A DNA stretch of 64,000 bases from Aphanomyces cochlioides (taxonomy: Eukaryota > Oomycota > Saprolegniomycetes > Saprolegniales > Verrucalvaceae), in the NCBI GenBank assembly GCA_019828595.1, contig JAHQRK010000032.1, forward strand, positions 372,001 through 436,000. Direction: 5' to 3'. Position 1 is the stretch's first letter. Each line of letters begins with the position of its first letter. Positions 9,779-20,429 of this stretch are shown piece by piece. A program made the translations under genes and the position numbers. The notes beneath the pieces were generated by a model that worked only from the letters and a program-made list of their open reading frames with translations, had not been told where the DNA came from and made no database searches.

Positions 9779-10779
9779 TATGATATTATCATAAAGTTAG
9801 CTCCCAAATACACTGTAATGATCTTCAGACCTGATGGTTTTGCCAATTCTCCACATGCTGACCACCTCAAAGCTTACTATCGGGATCTGGTGTCTCAAAT
9901 AAGACGAGAGCGTCGTGGCAGGTATTCGCTAGCGCAACATGCATGAAGACATATCTTCGACAGTATGAGCAGCAGCGGATTCAACTCGCTTGCCTTCACC
10001 TCGACTCAGGTGAAAAGCTATGAGAGAATACAGACATTAGAGACATTTAGCAATTCTGTAATTTGACCAAATTGCGGATTTCGTCTTCGTTCGATTTAGA
10101 AATGCAAATTTGAAAGCGCAATTTGGGACACGACGTTTAGCAACTCAGGAATATCATTTCCCGCTTTTGCAAGCATTACTACCGGGCTGCACTACATTGA
10201 TTGAACTCTGAATAAAGACGAATTCTGTAGTGCTGAAGAATAGACTCATTGCCGTGCGTCTGACTCATCGTGCGCATGGGCGGGCGTTGCATTTCTAATG
10301 TCTGCAAGCTACGTTGAATTTCCCTTAGTTTTTATGCTTTTCAAATGGCTTAACACTAGTAACTTCATGAAGCAGTAAGATGTCGTCGTTTTTACTCCAA
10401 GCAATATTCTCTACAGGCAATGCATGCCGGCTGAAGTTGGGACAATGAGTAACACAGAATAAGCGCTGGCTTTACATAACTCCTCAAGATTGATTGGTCT
10501 TGCATCAGCAGAGGCTCAGAAGTACCACAGGACGATTTGAGGCTCCCGAAACGTTTAGAGTGCGTTTGGTGGGACAAGAAATATCACAATAATCGTCAAA
10601 TTATGTCATAATCATCGATTATGACATATTTCAATAATTCAAAGAGTGTTTGGCGTGTTCAAAATATTTCAATTTTGTGCGCTGATATTGCAATAAAAAT
10701 ATATAGGTGAGACCCTATATAATTTTATTGTAATGACATGGCTCATTGACTTCATTCAACTTCTTTACACTACAGGTCC

Positions 10780-12470
10780 ATGGCTGGAAACCACACCTTG
10801 GTCTTGTTGCTCTTACTCGTTGGATGGCACAGTGTGTCGAGACTGGACAAGGAGCCTTGTCGTAAGTCTAGCCTGTCAGGAGCAGCGTACGTCGATGAGC
10901 TCCTTCAGCGAAAGGTCAATCAACGGCGTTTTGTCGAATGCATGAGGATGCCCCGTGAAGCTTTTTTGAAACTTCATGTACTTCTTGTATCTAGCGGCGG
11001 TCTGTCCAGCTCACCCCACGTCACCAGCGAGGAGAAACTATCAAGCTTTCTATACATTGTTGGCCAAAACATGACAAATAGGAGTGCGCAAGAGCGCTTT
11101 CAGCGATCAGGATGGACGATAAACTGGTATAAATTCTCTATGTTGTTATTACTATTTATCTGAGGTGGTAGGAATTTTCACGAGGTTTTGAATTCAATTG
11201 TTGCATGTTCGTCCTTGTCTTTGGTGGGCATGGTGCGGCTTGATTGCCCGGAGCCCATTCGCACGAGCTCCAAGTTTTTTCCCTTTTTCGAAAATTGCAT
11301 CGGCGCGCTCGACGGCACGCATATTCCCGCGCACGTACCAATTTGCCAACAGAAACCGTTTCGAAATCGCAAGGGATTCTTAAGTCAGAACGTGCTAGGT
11401 GTGTGCAATTTCGATATGCAGTTTACCTTCATCATGACCGGCTGGGAGGGCTCTGCCTCTGATGGTGCAGTCTTTCAACATTCATCGAGAAATGGATTTG
11501 AAATTCCACTTGGAAAGTACTATTTGGGTGACGCCGGTTATGCTTTATCCCCACAATGCATTACCCCATACCATCACGACTCGGACATGCGACACGCTTC
11601 GGACACGTACTTAGCATTCAAACGGATAAAATACTATTTTCCGATAAAGTGTGATTCATTGCTCCACAGGCCTCGCCAGGGAGCGGCACGGCCTAAAGGC
11701 CTACCTGCCGCTTTTCCCGACGAGAATAAAATAAAGATCATTTGGTTAACACGAGAGGCTTAGATCCGCGCTCTCGTCCGGCCGCGCTTGCGCAGACGGC
11801 CTCCCGGGCGCTCGGGGCCAACACGAATATACCCACCTTGTGCCTATACAAACCACAGGTATGTCCGAGCATATTGCATATTGTCCGAGCGTTCGGACAA
11901 AATATGTCTCCGTTAAGTCCAATACAAACGTCAAGTATGTCCGAGGATTCATTCTCAGATATTGTCCGACAAGTGATCATATTCTACCATACCGTGGCGT
12001 AAGATACCATCTTCGAGAATGGGCAAAAGGAAACAAGAGGTGCGAGAATACTAGATACAAATAACATTTAATTACTAGGCCTCAAAATGCGAAAGAGCTG
12101 TTCAATCTACGGCATGCCCAGTTGCGCAATGTAATTGAGCGTGCGTTTGGCGTATTGAAAAAGCGGTTTCCAGTATTGCGGTAAGGCAAGATAACTATTC
12201 GATGTTTTTTGAGTTGGCATGGCTAGGACTGCTCAAGAATATGCGCTTGAAACACAAGTGAAGCTTGTTCATGCACTTTGTTGTATTCACAATTTCATTC
12301 GTCGCGAGTGCAGTGAGGATTTGGTTTGTCAAGAATGCACACGTTCGGTATTCAAGTCGCCAAGCTAAAAGAGAGGGCCACTACTGGGAAAGCAGTGCGT
12401 ATGCGCTTGCCAAGATTCAACGAGATCAAATAGCACATGCGATGTGGAGTCAGTATGTAGAAAGAAAATA
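10780..12470 (+). pseudogene. Harbinger B transposase, interrupted
   Basis: HARBI1-like DDE transposase. Exon 1 begins at ATG 10780 and ends in QERFQRSGWTIN. A 45-nt GT-AG intron (11127-11171) joins it in frame to FHEVLN. Then come CIGALDGTHIPA (first catalytic Asp, about 11320) and LGDAGYALS (second Asp, about 11530). After ITPY the sequence is foreign until RGVRYHLREWAKGN resumes at about 11994, followed by NVIERAFGVLKKRFP (catalytic Glu, about 12135) and CCIHNFIRREC. The protein would be near full length if the 0.4-kb insert were absent, apart from small shifts around 12060 and 12185-12230. Confidence 0.8.
11573..11986. mobile_element. Small non-autonomous insert in Harbinger B transposase
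   Basis: The insert is flanked by the 7-bp direct repeat CCATACC (11566-11572 and 11987-11993) and splits the transposase between ITPY and RGVRYH. Its two ends contain inverted TCGGACA/TGTCCGA motifs: TCGGACA at 11581, 11599 and 11893, TGTCCGA at 11872, 11882, 11939 and 11963, as expected of subterminal transposase binding sites. The centre holds a GC-rich hairpin (11682-11712) that is also found at 47325-47357. There is no ORF. A hAT-type non-autonomous element is the best guess from the duplication length. Confidence 0.6.
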
Positions 12471-13462
12471 AAATGCATTTTATCACATAGCTTTTTTGCT
12501 GATTCAATTTGTCGTTTGATCCACTCATCACGAGCAGCCCCCTCCGGAAGGAGAAGAAAGAGTTGGGCTTTAATTGGATCAAGCATGATATCGCACGTTG
12601 TAGCCAAGTCGGTTGGATTCAAGCTGTCATGATAGTCCACGTTCAATAAATCAATTGACTTTGCCGTTGCATCATGGAGAGAGGGGGTGTTTGGTAGGGC
12701 TGCTTTCCATTTTTCAAGGCCAACAAGAGATTCAATTGACTTGGCAATGGCTAGTCCAGATGACAAGCGCTTTCGTTCAGATTGCAGATTCGACCCAGAG
12801 CGCTTGGTAGATATTAATTTTTGGGGCGCTCTTCTGGGCTTGAAATATCAACCGACTCGGCTTCACTGAAGAACCCCAGGGAATAGCTATTACTTTCCTC
12901 GTCACGAAATTCGTCTGCAGCGGAGAGAGCCGACGCACTAAAACTCTCTTGAATGTTTGACGAGGCATACGTCCCTACAGCTAGACAATCATCGAAAAGC
13001 TCTGCGAGTTGGGCTTGGTGTTCGCAACCATTAAGTTGGAAGGAGCGTATTTTGGCTTGTGTAAATTTTGGCTTCCCTTCCATTCTCTCAGCCCACACCT
13101 CATCAGGGGCTGTTGGCTTTTGCAAATCAGTATCCCAGCCAAACCCACTGTCATTCTTAAGCGACAAGAAGAGCCTCCAGTCTCCTTTCAACTATTTATA
13201 CCTACTGTGTAAAGAAGAACAGATCCATTTATAATCATGCACCTGACTCAATCGCGTCTTTATTTGCTGCCTTCCAAACTGCGTTTTTGAATTTTGAGTT
13301 GAACTTCTCGAGAACAACCGACCAAGCCTCCTTCTTGAACCCAGAGTCTGCTTGCTTCCCCGCATCTTTTTGCTTCAGCAGCAGCTTGAGTAAGTATGCC
13401 TCCCTTGTGGTGTCCCATTTCGCTCGGTCAGTTGAGGTCTTGAGCTGATTCACACCCTTCAT
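12365..13462 (-). pseudogene. Harbinger B Myb/SANT-like partner gene, broken
   Basis: Three minus-strand blocks belong to one Myb_DNA-bind_3-like protein. 13462-13235 starts KGVNQLKTSTDRAKWDTTRE, the trihelix start with Trp, followed by KEAWSVVLEKFN. 13191-12814 has KGDWRLFLSLKNDSGFGWD, then TAPDEVWAERM, the classical second half of this domain. 12766-12365 is the C-terminal region with DEWIKRQIESAKKLCDK. Blocks are in different frames. An intron after about 13240 is likely but no acceptor restores the frame cleanly, so at least one mutation is present. Ends face those of the transposase and overlap its last 100 bp. Confidence 0.65.
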
Positions 13463-13770
13463 TTCAACAACTTGGCTGTGTTGGCCACCGATGGATGAAG
13501 CAGAAATGGCCAGAACATGAAAAAGTCAGTTCCACCAAACACTGAAATTATTTTGTTATGTTTACAATTGTGTAATAATTTCTATATTGCAAGAATAAAA
13601 ATTTTGCAATATTTTTTATTGCGTTCACCAAACGCGCTCTTATTTCAAGCAAATTCCGACCGGAATTTGAGCAAGTCGAATTTCGAAGTAGTCGTCTGCT
13701 CGAAGTATTCATTCCGGAAATTGAAATTTCGGAATTGCTAGAAGTCTCTATTGTAAATTATGTTAACAGG

Positions 13771-15468
13771 CTACGGAGATGTTTTATCCATACGAGCACT
13801 CAAGTCTCGAATGATAGCCTTGTTGATGTCAATGAATGCAGCCTCGGCGGCGGTTTGGATTTGGGCGATGTAAGTTTCGCGGTGTTGAATGCCATCAGGA
13901 GATCGCCCGAAGAGTCGCCCGATCATTTCGAGGGGAATGACTTTACAATTTGCGGTTATTGGATTGTACTGCATGAATAGATCGCGGACCAAGGTGATGT
14001 CTGGTGTCATGGCTTCGTACACTGTCCTAGAATGGCAAAAATTTAGAATGGATAGGGCTCGTTGGGCTTACCAGCCAAATCCATGAGGTCGCAGCACGCT
14101 GTTTGCAAGTGGATAGAGTTCATCTCGAGCTAGAAAGCAGTTGGTGATTACCACTCGGTTTTTTTCTTTGAAAAACCCAGCAATAGAGAGAATATGGGTC
14201 CCAATGCGACGATTTCTGTGGTGGCAGTACATGAAGCGATCATCCACTTGGCCGATTAACTACTTGCACATAGATCGTAGACGAACGAGGGGAATTCTGT
14301 ACCTATCTTGAAATTGCAGACATCTCACCTACCGTATTTGCCGTACTTCTGCACCTACGAAAATGTCATCAAATTATCATACGTTAAGTGCAAGTCAACG
14401 ATAAATTGGAAGATGCTTCACTTCTACATTCTAGCGTTTCGTTGGTTGAAATAGACTGATATTCCATCGTGATGGTGTGTTCACTCCACCAGCCAGTTCT
14501 CGTTCGTTGCCTTTGACCTCATGGCTAAACGAAGTCGCCAAGAAACACCGACGACATCGACCGCACGTAGCTCCATTTCAAAGGGATCGACGCAGATGCC
14601 AATACTTTTTCTCATTTGAACATCATGATAGGCTGATTTCTGTCCAATCAAGAGGGAATAGTTGCAACTCATCGATAAATCCTGAAATCTTTCAACCATA
14701 GTTAATTTTTGCCGTTAGGTGCAACTCAACGATGAAAAATCGTAGGTGCAGAAGTACGGCAAACACGGTAGAATGGTATCCCAATGCACACGGGTGGCAC
14801 TATAGTAGTCAGTGCAAGCTGTGTGCTGATAGTGTGTTTCCATGGCAGCAATTGTTGCCCCTTCTTCGTCAATGTCATTAGATAGATGAACGTCCAACGC
14901 AAACGCATCGTTAATTTGTCCACGATATGGGTGATTGAGTGGCAAAACGAGACACGCTTGGTTGTACACCCCTGTACACGCGTTCACTAAGCCACTGAAT
15001 TCCCTGCCTCCTCGTGACCGGATGCGCGAGCAATGTCGTTTCGATCCAAGTTGGTTTGTTGGAGAGTGCCTAATTTTCTTGAGAACAACTCGAAGGAGGA
15101 CATTGAACCTTCTGAGGATAATGATTCAGTCGGGCCCAGTAGGAGAGTCTTTTCAATAGGCGGTGATATTGGTCCGCTTTAGCTCGAAGGTATCTGTTCT
15201 CGGCCTTGATACGTGCTAGTTCCTGTGCTCGTTGTGGTGATTGCAAATGGCCAATATAAGTTTCCAAGTGGCGCACTTGGGCTTGTAGTTGGATGGCTTC
15301 ATTGCTCTTTGCTGCTCGGTACTTCCTCTTGCGAATAGTCTCGGCTAGACGCTTCGTTTCCTCTGGAGTTGGCAACCGTGGACGCTCCATGTCTTCAACG
15401 ATGTTCGTATCAACCTGCTCACAGTGAATGTAGGACATGGGAGCGCAAGACTGGACAATCGAGAGCAT
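13771..15468 (-). pseudogene. bZIP-like lineage-specific protein, copy A (decayed)
   Basis: The 5' exon (15468-15070) encodes a basic region (RKRKYRAAKSNEAIQL) followed by leucine-spaced helix (ELARIKAENRYLRAKADQYH), i.e. a bZIP-like DNA-binding start. Downstream blocks on the same strand are collinear with copy B (17259-17995), for example MMETHYQHTACTDYY-like sequence at 14840-14800. Later blocks (14699-14481; 14250-14075 with FMYCHHRNRRIGTHILSIAG; 14026-13771 ending in DLSARMDKTSP) look like the C-terminal half of a family common in Saprolegniales. A 45-nt intron (14027-14071) is clear. Several frame breaks occur (near 15070, 14990 and 14480). A link to the M96-type or START-like families is only a suspicion. 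Confidence 0.55.
14329..14771. repeat. Inverted repeat flanking 0.4 kb inside copy A
   Basis: Arms 14329-14360 and 14740-14771 are 32-bp reverse complements with one mismatch. Next to them an 18-bp near-identical sequence is in direct orientation (about 14385 and 14717). The arms bracket an exon of the bZIP-like copy A and suggest a local rearrangement or small foldback element. Confidence 0.6.
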
Positions 15469-15743
15469 GAAGGTGTAGCGGGCCTTTCTATGCTAATTTT
15501 CCACAGTACTGTCATACTTCTGAAAAATATAATTCGTCAATAGTCATCAAAAATAATTTATTCATCATCAAGAAATGGAAAAATATATTTATTTTTCTCA
15601 GGGAATTATTTCCAATATTTTCAGTTTATGGCTGCAGGTGAAGTTCAAAGCGAATGGCTACAGACAGCCTTCACTGTCCACACATAATGAATGGTCCGTG
15701 ACCATGTATAACATAATCTTAGTCACGTCTGCTTCATTTTTCG

Positions 15744-15814
15744 ACTCAATGGTTCGACGCGACACTAACGACAAGAATACATCTTGTCGTTAGTGTCGCG
15801 TCGAACCATTGAGT
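15744..15814. repeat. Perfect 32-bp inverted repeat, 7-nt loop
   Basis: Arms 15744-15775 and 15783-15814 are exactly complementary, loop AATACAT. This is far beyond chance and unusually young or artificial, since long perfect palindromes are unstable. Confidence 0.85.
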
Positions 15815-15854
15815 ATCGGATGTACAGTGTACTGCAAGGGAAAGATACTTTAGT

Positions 15855-16310
15855 CTGTTAAGCGCCACGGACAAGACGTGGGTCTGCAAGTGTGGCGCCG
15901 TGCGTGTTCAACGGGGGTCGAGTATACAAATTTGTGCTCGCACATATCCAGTGCTCATCCTGAGTCGTCGCAATTACGCCGTGGCGAGGTGCTGGAAATG
16001 AGTCTACCTTTTAACGCCAAGAACACTTTTGGTTAGTTAAAATTGGTTTGTGGTGCCTGACATTTTGACCAACCACGTTGCTGGAAATTATTTGACATTG
16101 AAACGAATCAGCCCAAGGTCGTTTGTTACTTAACTAACAAACGACCTTGGGCTGATTCGTTTCAATGTCATAAAGTTCTTCGCCCGACGTCGAACATGTG
16201 CGAACGATTTTTTTCAATTGCCAAGCACGCCTTGCCGCAAAGACGCCAGCGAATTCTGCCTCAAAATTTTAGAAGCTCAAATGTTTCTCCATGTTAACAG
16301 CGACCTTTGG
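15855..16310 (+). pseudogene. hAT transposase fossil (BED finger and C-terminal end)
   Basis: About 15880-15980 reads WVCKCGAVRVQRGS and, one frame on, YTNLCSHISSAHPES, which has the Cys-X-Cys and His-X5-His spacing of a BED zinc finger. About 16190-16310 reads SNMCERFFSIAKHALPQRRQ and, one frame on, EAQMFLHVNSDLWDV, the typical end of the hAT dimerisation region in these elements. The central catalytic part is missing, so this is an internally deleted remnant with frameshifts. A perfect hairpin (16093-16170) lies at the deletion site. Element ends were not identified. Confidence 0.55.
16093..16170. repeat. Perfect 36-bp inverted repeat, 6-nt loop
   Basis: Arms 16093-16128 and 16135-16170 are exactly complementary, loop CTTAAC. 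It lies within the hAT fossil, 280 bp from the other long hairpin. Confidence 0.85.
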
Positions 16311-16620
16311 GACGTTTGAGATGTTCGCGATATGCTTCATGGAAACGGCGAACTCTCTGATGATGTACAGCTTTAGATCTCTTTACATCTTAAATGCATG
16401 TTGAATACAAGAATATATTCGAATAATTCTTTCGCGCGATCATGGCGCTGAATAATTCATTCGGCGGTCGTAGCATGAGGAATGAAGATTTTTCGTATGT
16501 ATGAGTACTGTACGGCCTCAATATGATAGATATTGTCAGATTGACTCAAAATTTCCGAAATCGATCAAACTTTGAATCAATCACCAAATCGAACCAGCCA
16601 ATCAGCATCCAGAGTTTGTT

Positions 16621-16654
16621 TAAACACACACAAAACACACCAACACACACACAC
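16621..16654. repeat. CA-rich microsatellite
   Basis: Imperfect run of ACAC units. The surrounding 16320-17250 is AT-rich and shows no gene. Confidence 0.7.
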
Positions 16655-17258
16655 ATTAATTCATGTACCTTCCGATTATACTTGAATTCACTATTGCCAG
16701 ATTGATCACACAAATTTCGTCGATCTTGATCAAAACTGCAAAATTTGGACGAAAAATACAATATTAATTTATAAAGGTTAGTTAAATGCAAGGTAATTTA
16801 ATAATACTTCAAAGTGCAAAATAGAATTTTCAGTATGAAATTGAACAAATTATTCATTTATACAGTTTTGTGCACTTCATCACGTTGCACCTGCTCACAG
16901 TAGCTCTAATATTTGTAATGTGTATTTTGCTCAAAATAGCTCATCAACACTCGGTTTATTTGAAAAAAGCTGACAGTGAATTTTACAGTCATTTAATATT
17001 ATCTCATTTTTGTCCTTTTACAGTGTATGTAAAAGTACAATGAGATAATTTGACCGAAATGGTGAATGACCAAGAGATCATAATCAAGATTTTGTAAATC
17101 ATATGGAGGAAATTATGCTCTCGAGTAAATCAAATGATTTACAATTTCGATAAGTTAATCTTTTATTTCACATTATTATTCAAAATAGTATGAATATTTG
17201 TATGAAATTTAATAAATTTTCTTCGGAGAGAGCCGCAGAGAAAACGCAAATCGATAGT

Positions 17259-17995
17259 TTACTGGAAGGAGAGCCAATCAAACATCAAAGAATTCACAAA
17301 AATCTCCCCAATTATGATCGATGTTGCACTGCGAAGCATGCAAAAACCTAAGCATCGAATAGTGAACAGTCGAGCAGCATAGAGAAAGTCAGTGCAAGCA
17401 GTATATTGGTAATGTGTCTCGACGGCAGCAACTCCTGGGCCATCTTCAGTCTCGCAGCGATGGAAATCCAAAATATAGCATCGTGAATTCGTCCTCGGTA
17501 CGGATGGTTGCCGGGCAATACAAGACGTGCGTGGTGGTATACACGTCCACTGAGCCATAGAATTCCTTGCTCTCTGGCACCTGAATGGGCCAGCAGCGCT
17601 GTTTCAGTCCACGAGGAACTATTGGCAAGTGCCTACATGTGCATAAGCGGGGATAGTGCAACGAAAGGACAACCTTTTGTGGACGCTGGTGAAAGTTGAC
17701 CCAATCTGATAGGATTCGCACGAGTTTTTGGCGTCGATTCACTTGCTTGCGCAGCGTGGTGTTTTCTTCCATCGCATTGGTGGTTGCTAAATCCTCCGAC
17801 GAATTCAGCGTTTAATGCTGCAAGAGTCTGTTCCAAGCAGTGTGTCTCAACTATGAGTTGATTCACTTCATGACGCTTTGCTGCGCGATATTTTCGCTTG
17901 CGCAGTGTCTCTGAGCGGCGCTTGGCTTCGACTTTCGACAGCGCCTTCCGCCCTGACATGCCGTCGTCCTTGAGACCCGTTTGAGAAATAACCAA
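17259..17995 (-). pseudogene. bZIP-like lineage-specific protein, copy B (truncated)
   Basis: Paralogue of copy A. It starts with KRRSETLRKRKYRAAKRHEV, matching the basic region of copy A, followed by a leucine-rich helix in two frames (ENTTLRKQVNRRQKLVRILS). The next block runs collinear with copy A: SGRVY, then HPYRGRI, then VAAVETHYQYTACTDF. It ends near 17380, and the second half of the family is absent. Two frame changes (about 17770 and 17500) break it. It lies in the same orientation as copy A, 1.8 kb away, so the pair probably arose by tandem duplication. Function unknown beyond the likely DNA-binding start. Confidence 0.5.
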
Positions 17996-18362
17996 TTATC
18001 CGGACGACCATCAGGTATTATGAAGCCGCGGAAAACAAAAAAAGACTTATTGCCAATCAGACAGTTTGGAGTTACGTTTACAGCGCGACAGAGCACATCT
18101 CTAGCTACATTTTAAGCCTATTTGCGACCCAAGAAGTGAAATAAGCGCCGAGAACGGAGCCCGTGAATGTCGATTATGAAAAAAAACTTTTTTTGAGATT
18201 TTTGTATTTTTGGATTCGTCTCGTTGAGATCTATCGTTTCCACTTGTTTAAATCAGTCAATTCGATCTGGAACTATATGAAAAAGTGATCGAAAGTTTGA
18301 ATTGAGCATGTTTTAAACACAAAGGCAATTAGTCCGATTTCGTTTTCCAGTGACATGAATTG

Positions 18363-18418
18363 GCAATAAGTCTGATTTTGATTTGAATGAATGTCAATAA
18401 GTCTGATTTTGATTTGCG
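18363..18418. repeat. Short tandem repeat, 32-bp period
   Basis: Two copies of CAATAAGTCTGATTTTGATT, 32 bp apart, with a more diverged copy before them (about 18327). Otherwise 18100-18430 has no gene. Confidence 0.5.
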
Positions 18419-18434
18419 CGTGCTGAACAACGAT

Positions 18435-18807
18435 TCAAGACGATAGACAACGGGCTTTGTTAGAGCTGAAAAACCTCAATCTCATCTGTGAATACGCATG
18501 GCTCTGTCGATTCGACCAGAGTTCTTTTTCAACGTTCCTTCTTGGCAACTTTGGCAACCTCCAAGTCATGGTTGCTTGGTTTCGCGTACAACATATCCGA
18601 TTGAAATTCCGGGGGCACGTGAGGTCTGACTTTGTTGTAGATATCGCACAATTTTTCAACATTCACAGGCGTCATACATTCTTTGCCATCAAGAGAGCTG
18701 GCATTGATATCAACATCAATTTTCACCAACCGCTGGTATGTAGGCTGATCATGGGGACGGTGGCAGCATTTTTGTTCCCCACATTTTTGTGGGCTGTTGG
18801 TAACAAT
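18435..18807 (-). pseudogene. Transposase-like gene, 3' part (split by copia 2)
   Basis: Continuation of the gene that starts at 24745. After removal of copia 2 and one copy of its target duplication the frame from VYGG (about 24300) continues as RLLPTAHKNVGNKNAATV. A HxNxGxKN motif of this sort follows a similar place in a transposase-like family of oomycetes and animals that I cannot name with certainty. Further on, protein-like sequence is in a second frame (VEKLCDIYNKVRPHVPPEFQ), so there is at least one frameshift. The 3' end near 18435 is uncertain. Confidence 0.45.
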
Positions 18808-18812
18808 CTTCC

Positions 18813-18929
18813 TTACAGGAAGTCTTGACACGGCGGGGGTGAATTCAAGAGTGAGATTAGGGAGTTAAATTGAGTGGCCTTGGGCCAGTTCTGTAGTGTC
18901 CTATTTATAATATAAATTTTCCACAGTTA
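18813..18929 (-). repeat. 3' LTR of copia element 2
   Basis: 117 bp. Compared with the 5' copy it lacks 10 bp and has one substitution. In element orientation it starts TAACTGTGG and ends CCTGTAA, so it lacks the usual TG...CA ends. The limits rest on the flanking CTTCC duplication and the purine tract. Confidence 0.7.
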
Positions 18930-19149
18930 CTTCCCCAGATCAGTTTGTTTTCGACGGCATGGTGAGGACGACCTCGAACACACATGGATCATACATCGTA
19001 ATAGGATCCGCATGAGACGACGCTAGGACACAAGCAAGTGACAGGGAGACGTCGTATTGGATATTTGGTGGATCTGTTTGGGATTTGGTCGCCCACAGAT
19101 CCGTTTTGGCTGCATTTTTTAACAACCCACCAACGGCATGGCTCTATTT

Positions 19150-19340
19150 TTGCAGCTCAAGGGAGGTGATGACCCTTAGAGCTGACGGGATTTGATCACC
19201 CGTTGCATTTTGGACATCAGCTTCTGCAATCAGGCTTCAGCTTCCCCTTATTTGAGCCAGCGCAAAGTTTGCAGGGAGGTGATGGCCCTGCAACCTCACG
19301 ACAATGTCATGTCGCTGTGGGAGGTGATTGCCCCCAGCAA
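19150..19340. repeat. Repeated GGGAGGTGAT-CCC motifs in copia 2 3' region
   Basis: GGGAGGTGATGACCC (19158-19172), GGGAGGTGATGGCCC (19274-19288) and GGGAGGTGATTGCCC (19319-19333), plus a related GGGATTTGATCACCC (about 19186). They lie in the 0.95 kb between the RNase H stop and the 3' LTR, which has no gene. Each can fold into a short G/C stem. Confidence 0.6.
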
Positions 19341-19884
19341 ATGCCATTTGAAGGGTGTGACCATGGGTCTGTCAGTTGTCTTTTCACTGTTGGCCTCGTT
19401 GTGAGCTGTTGTGGATGCGCCTCTGTGGTTGAGGGGTGGCGTAGGTCGCGAGGTGGCGCCCGCATAATTCGTGATGGTTATGGTGACTGTTCCGTCCCTA
19501 ACTTGTTCGAGCCTCGACAGCCATGGACGCTGCGTCTGCTGATGCTATGATCGACGAACGAGGTTGACGGTGAAGAACAATGGATGGAGCGGCCTCCAGG
19601 TCACTCTCCCTTTCGTTGCTTTTGTCGCCTTTCCGTCTCTCTTTTGCCATCGACTTTGATCATGTCTTGTGTTTACTCGTGACACGGTATGTCATTGTGA
19701 GTTGACTTTGATCGAGATTCTTTGCTTAGTGATAATTGTTGCATCCAAGCGGATTTGTGTTCCGTGGAAACTTCGCCTTTTCTTTCCGCTTTTGTCGTTC
19801 ATGCAACGGTTTGTTGACTTTGAATTTGACATGGATTGATTTGATTTCTTAGAAGCTTCTCGTACGTGTCATTTCTTGTTAGGC

Positions 19885-20424
19885 TTAGCAGATGCCAAGC
19901 CTTGTGCGTTGTGTTTCGAATACCTCTTGGCTTTGAACTTTGGTGAACATGTCGGCCAGTTGGTGCTTCGTGCTGATGTATTGTAGGTCAACAATGCTTT
20001 CTTCCACCAAGTCCTTCAAGAAATGAAAGGGCAAGCGGATGTGCTTTGTCCGGCTGTGCGTTGCTGTGGCCTTTGCCACTTGCATTGCACTTTGATTGTC
20101 GACATGCATTTGAATCGGTAGGTCAATGTCGATTCGCATTTCTTGCAGTAACTCATATAGCCATACGAGGTTCTTGGCCGTTTCTGCCGCCGCGATGTAC
20201 TCGACCTCAGTGGTGCTCTGGCCGACGATGCTTTGTTTCTTGGACATGTATATGACTGCCCCATTTGCCATTGTGATAACCGAACCTGTGATAGACTTGC
20301 TGTCATTCTTGTCGTTGGCGAAATCAGCGTCGCTGAAGACGATCGGTGTGGCGCTTGCTTTCCCGTCGTATCGAATGCCATGGGATCGCGTTCGTTTGAG
20401 GTACTTGAGCGTGCGCTTTGCCAT
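19885..20424 (-). pseudogene. Copia 2 RNase H domain
   Basis: RNase H end of the polyprotein, in a frame separate from the RT. FSDADFANDKN (Asp), STTEVEYIAAAE (Glu) and HVDNQSAMQVA (Asp) are present, then RTKHIRLPFHFLKD and HQLADMFTK, as in intact copia elements. It starts just after the RT end with KRTLKYLKRTRSHG. The frame break near 20430 is the only visible fault here. Confidence 0.85.
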
Positions 20425-20429
20425 CTTCC

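Larger units (their letters stand above)
10558..13639. mobile_element. PIF/Harbinger transposon B with TTA target duplication
   Basis: The terminal inverted repeats GAGTGCGTTTGGTG (10558-10571) and its complement (13626-13639) match perfectly. They are flanked by TTA at 10555-10557 and 13640-13642, the hallmark target duplication of PIF/Harbinger. The element is 3.08 kb and carries a plus-strand transposase and a minus-strand Myb/SANT-like gene. A second, degenerate TIR-like copy is at 10644-10657 and a perfect 10-bp hairpin at 10604-10626 (3-nt loop). Both genes are damaged. Confidence 0.85.
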
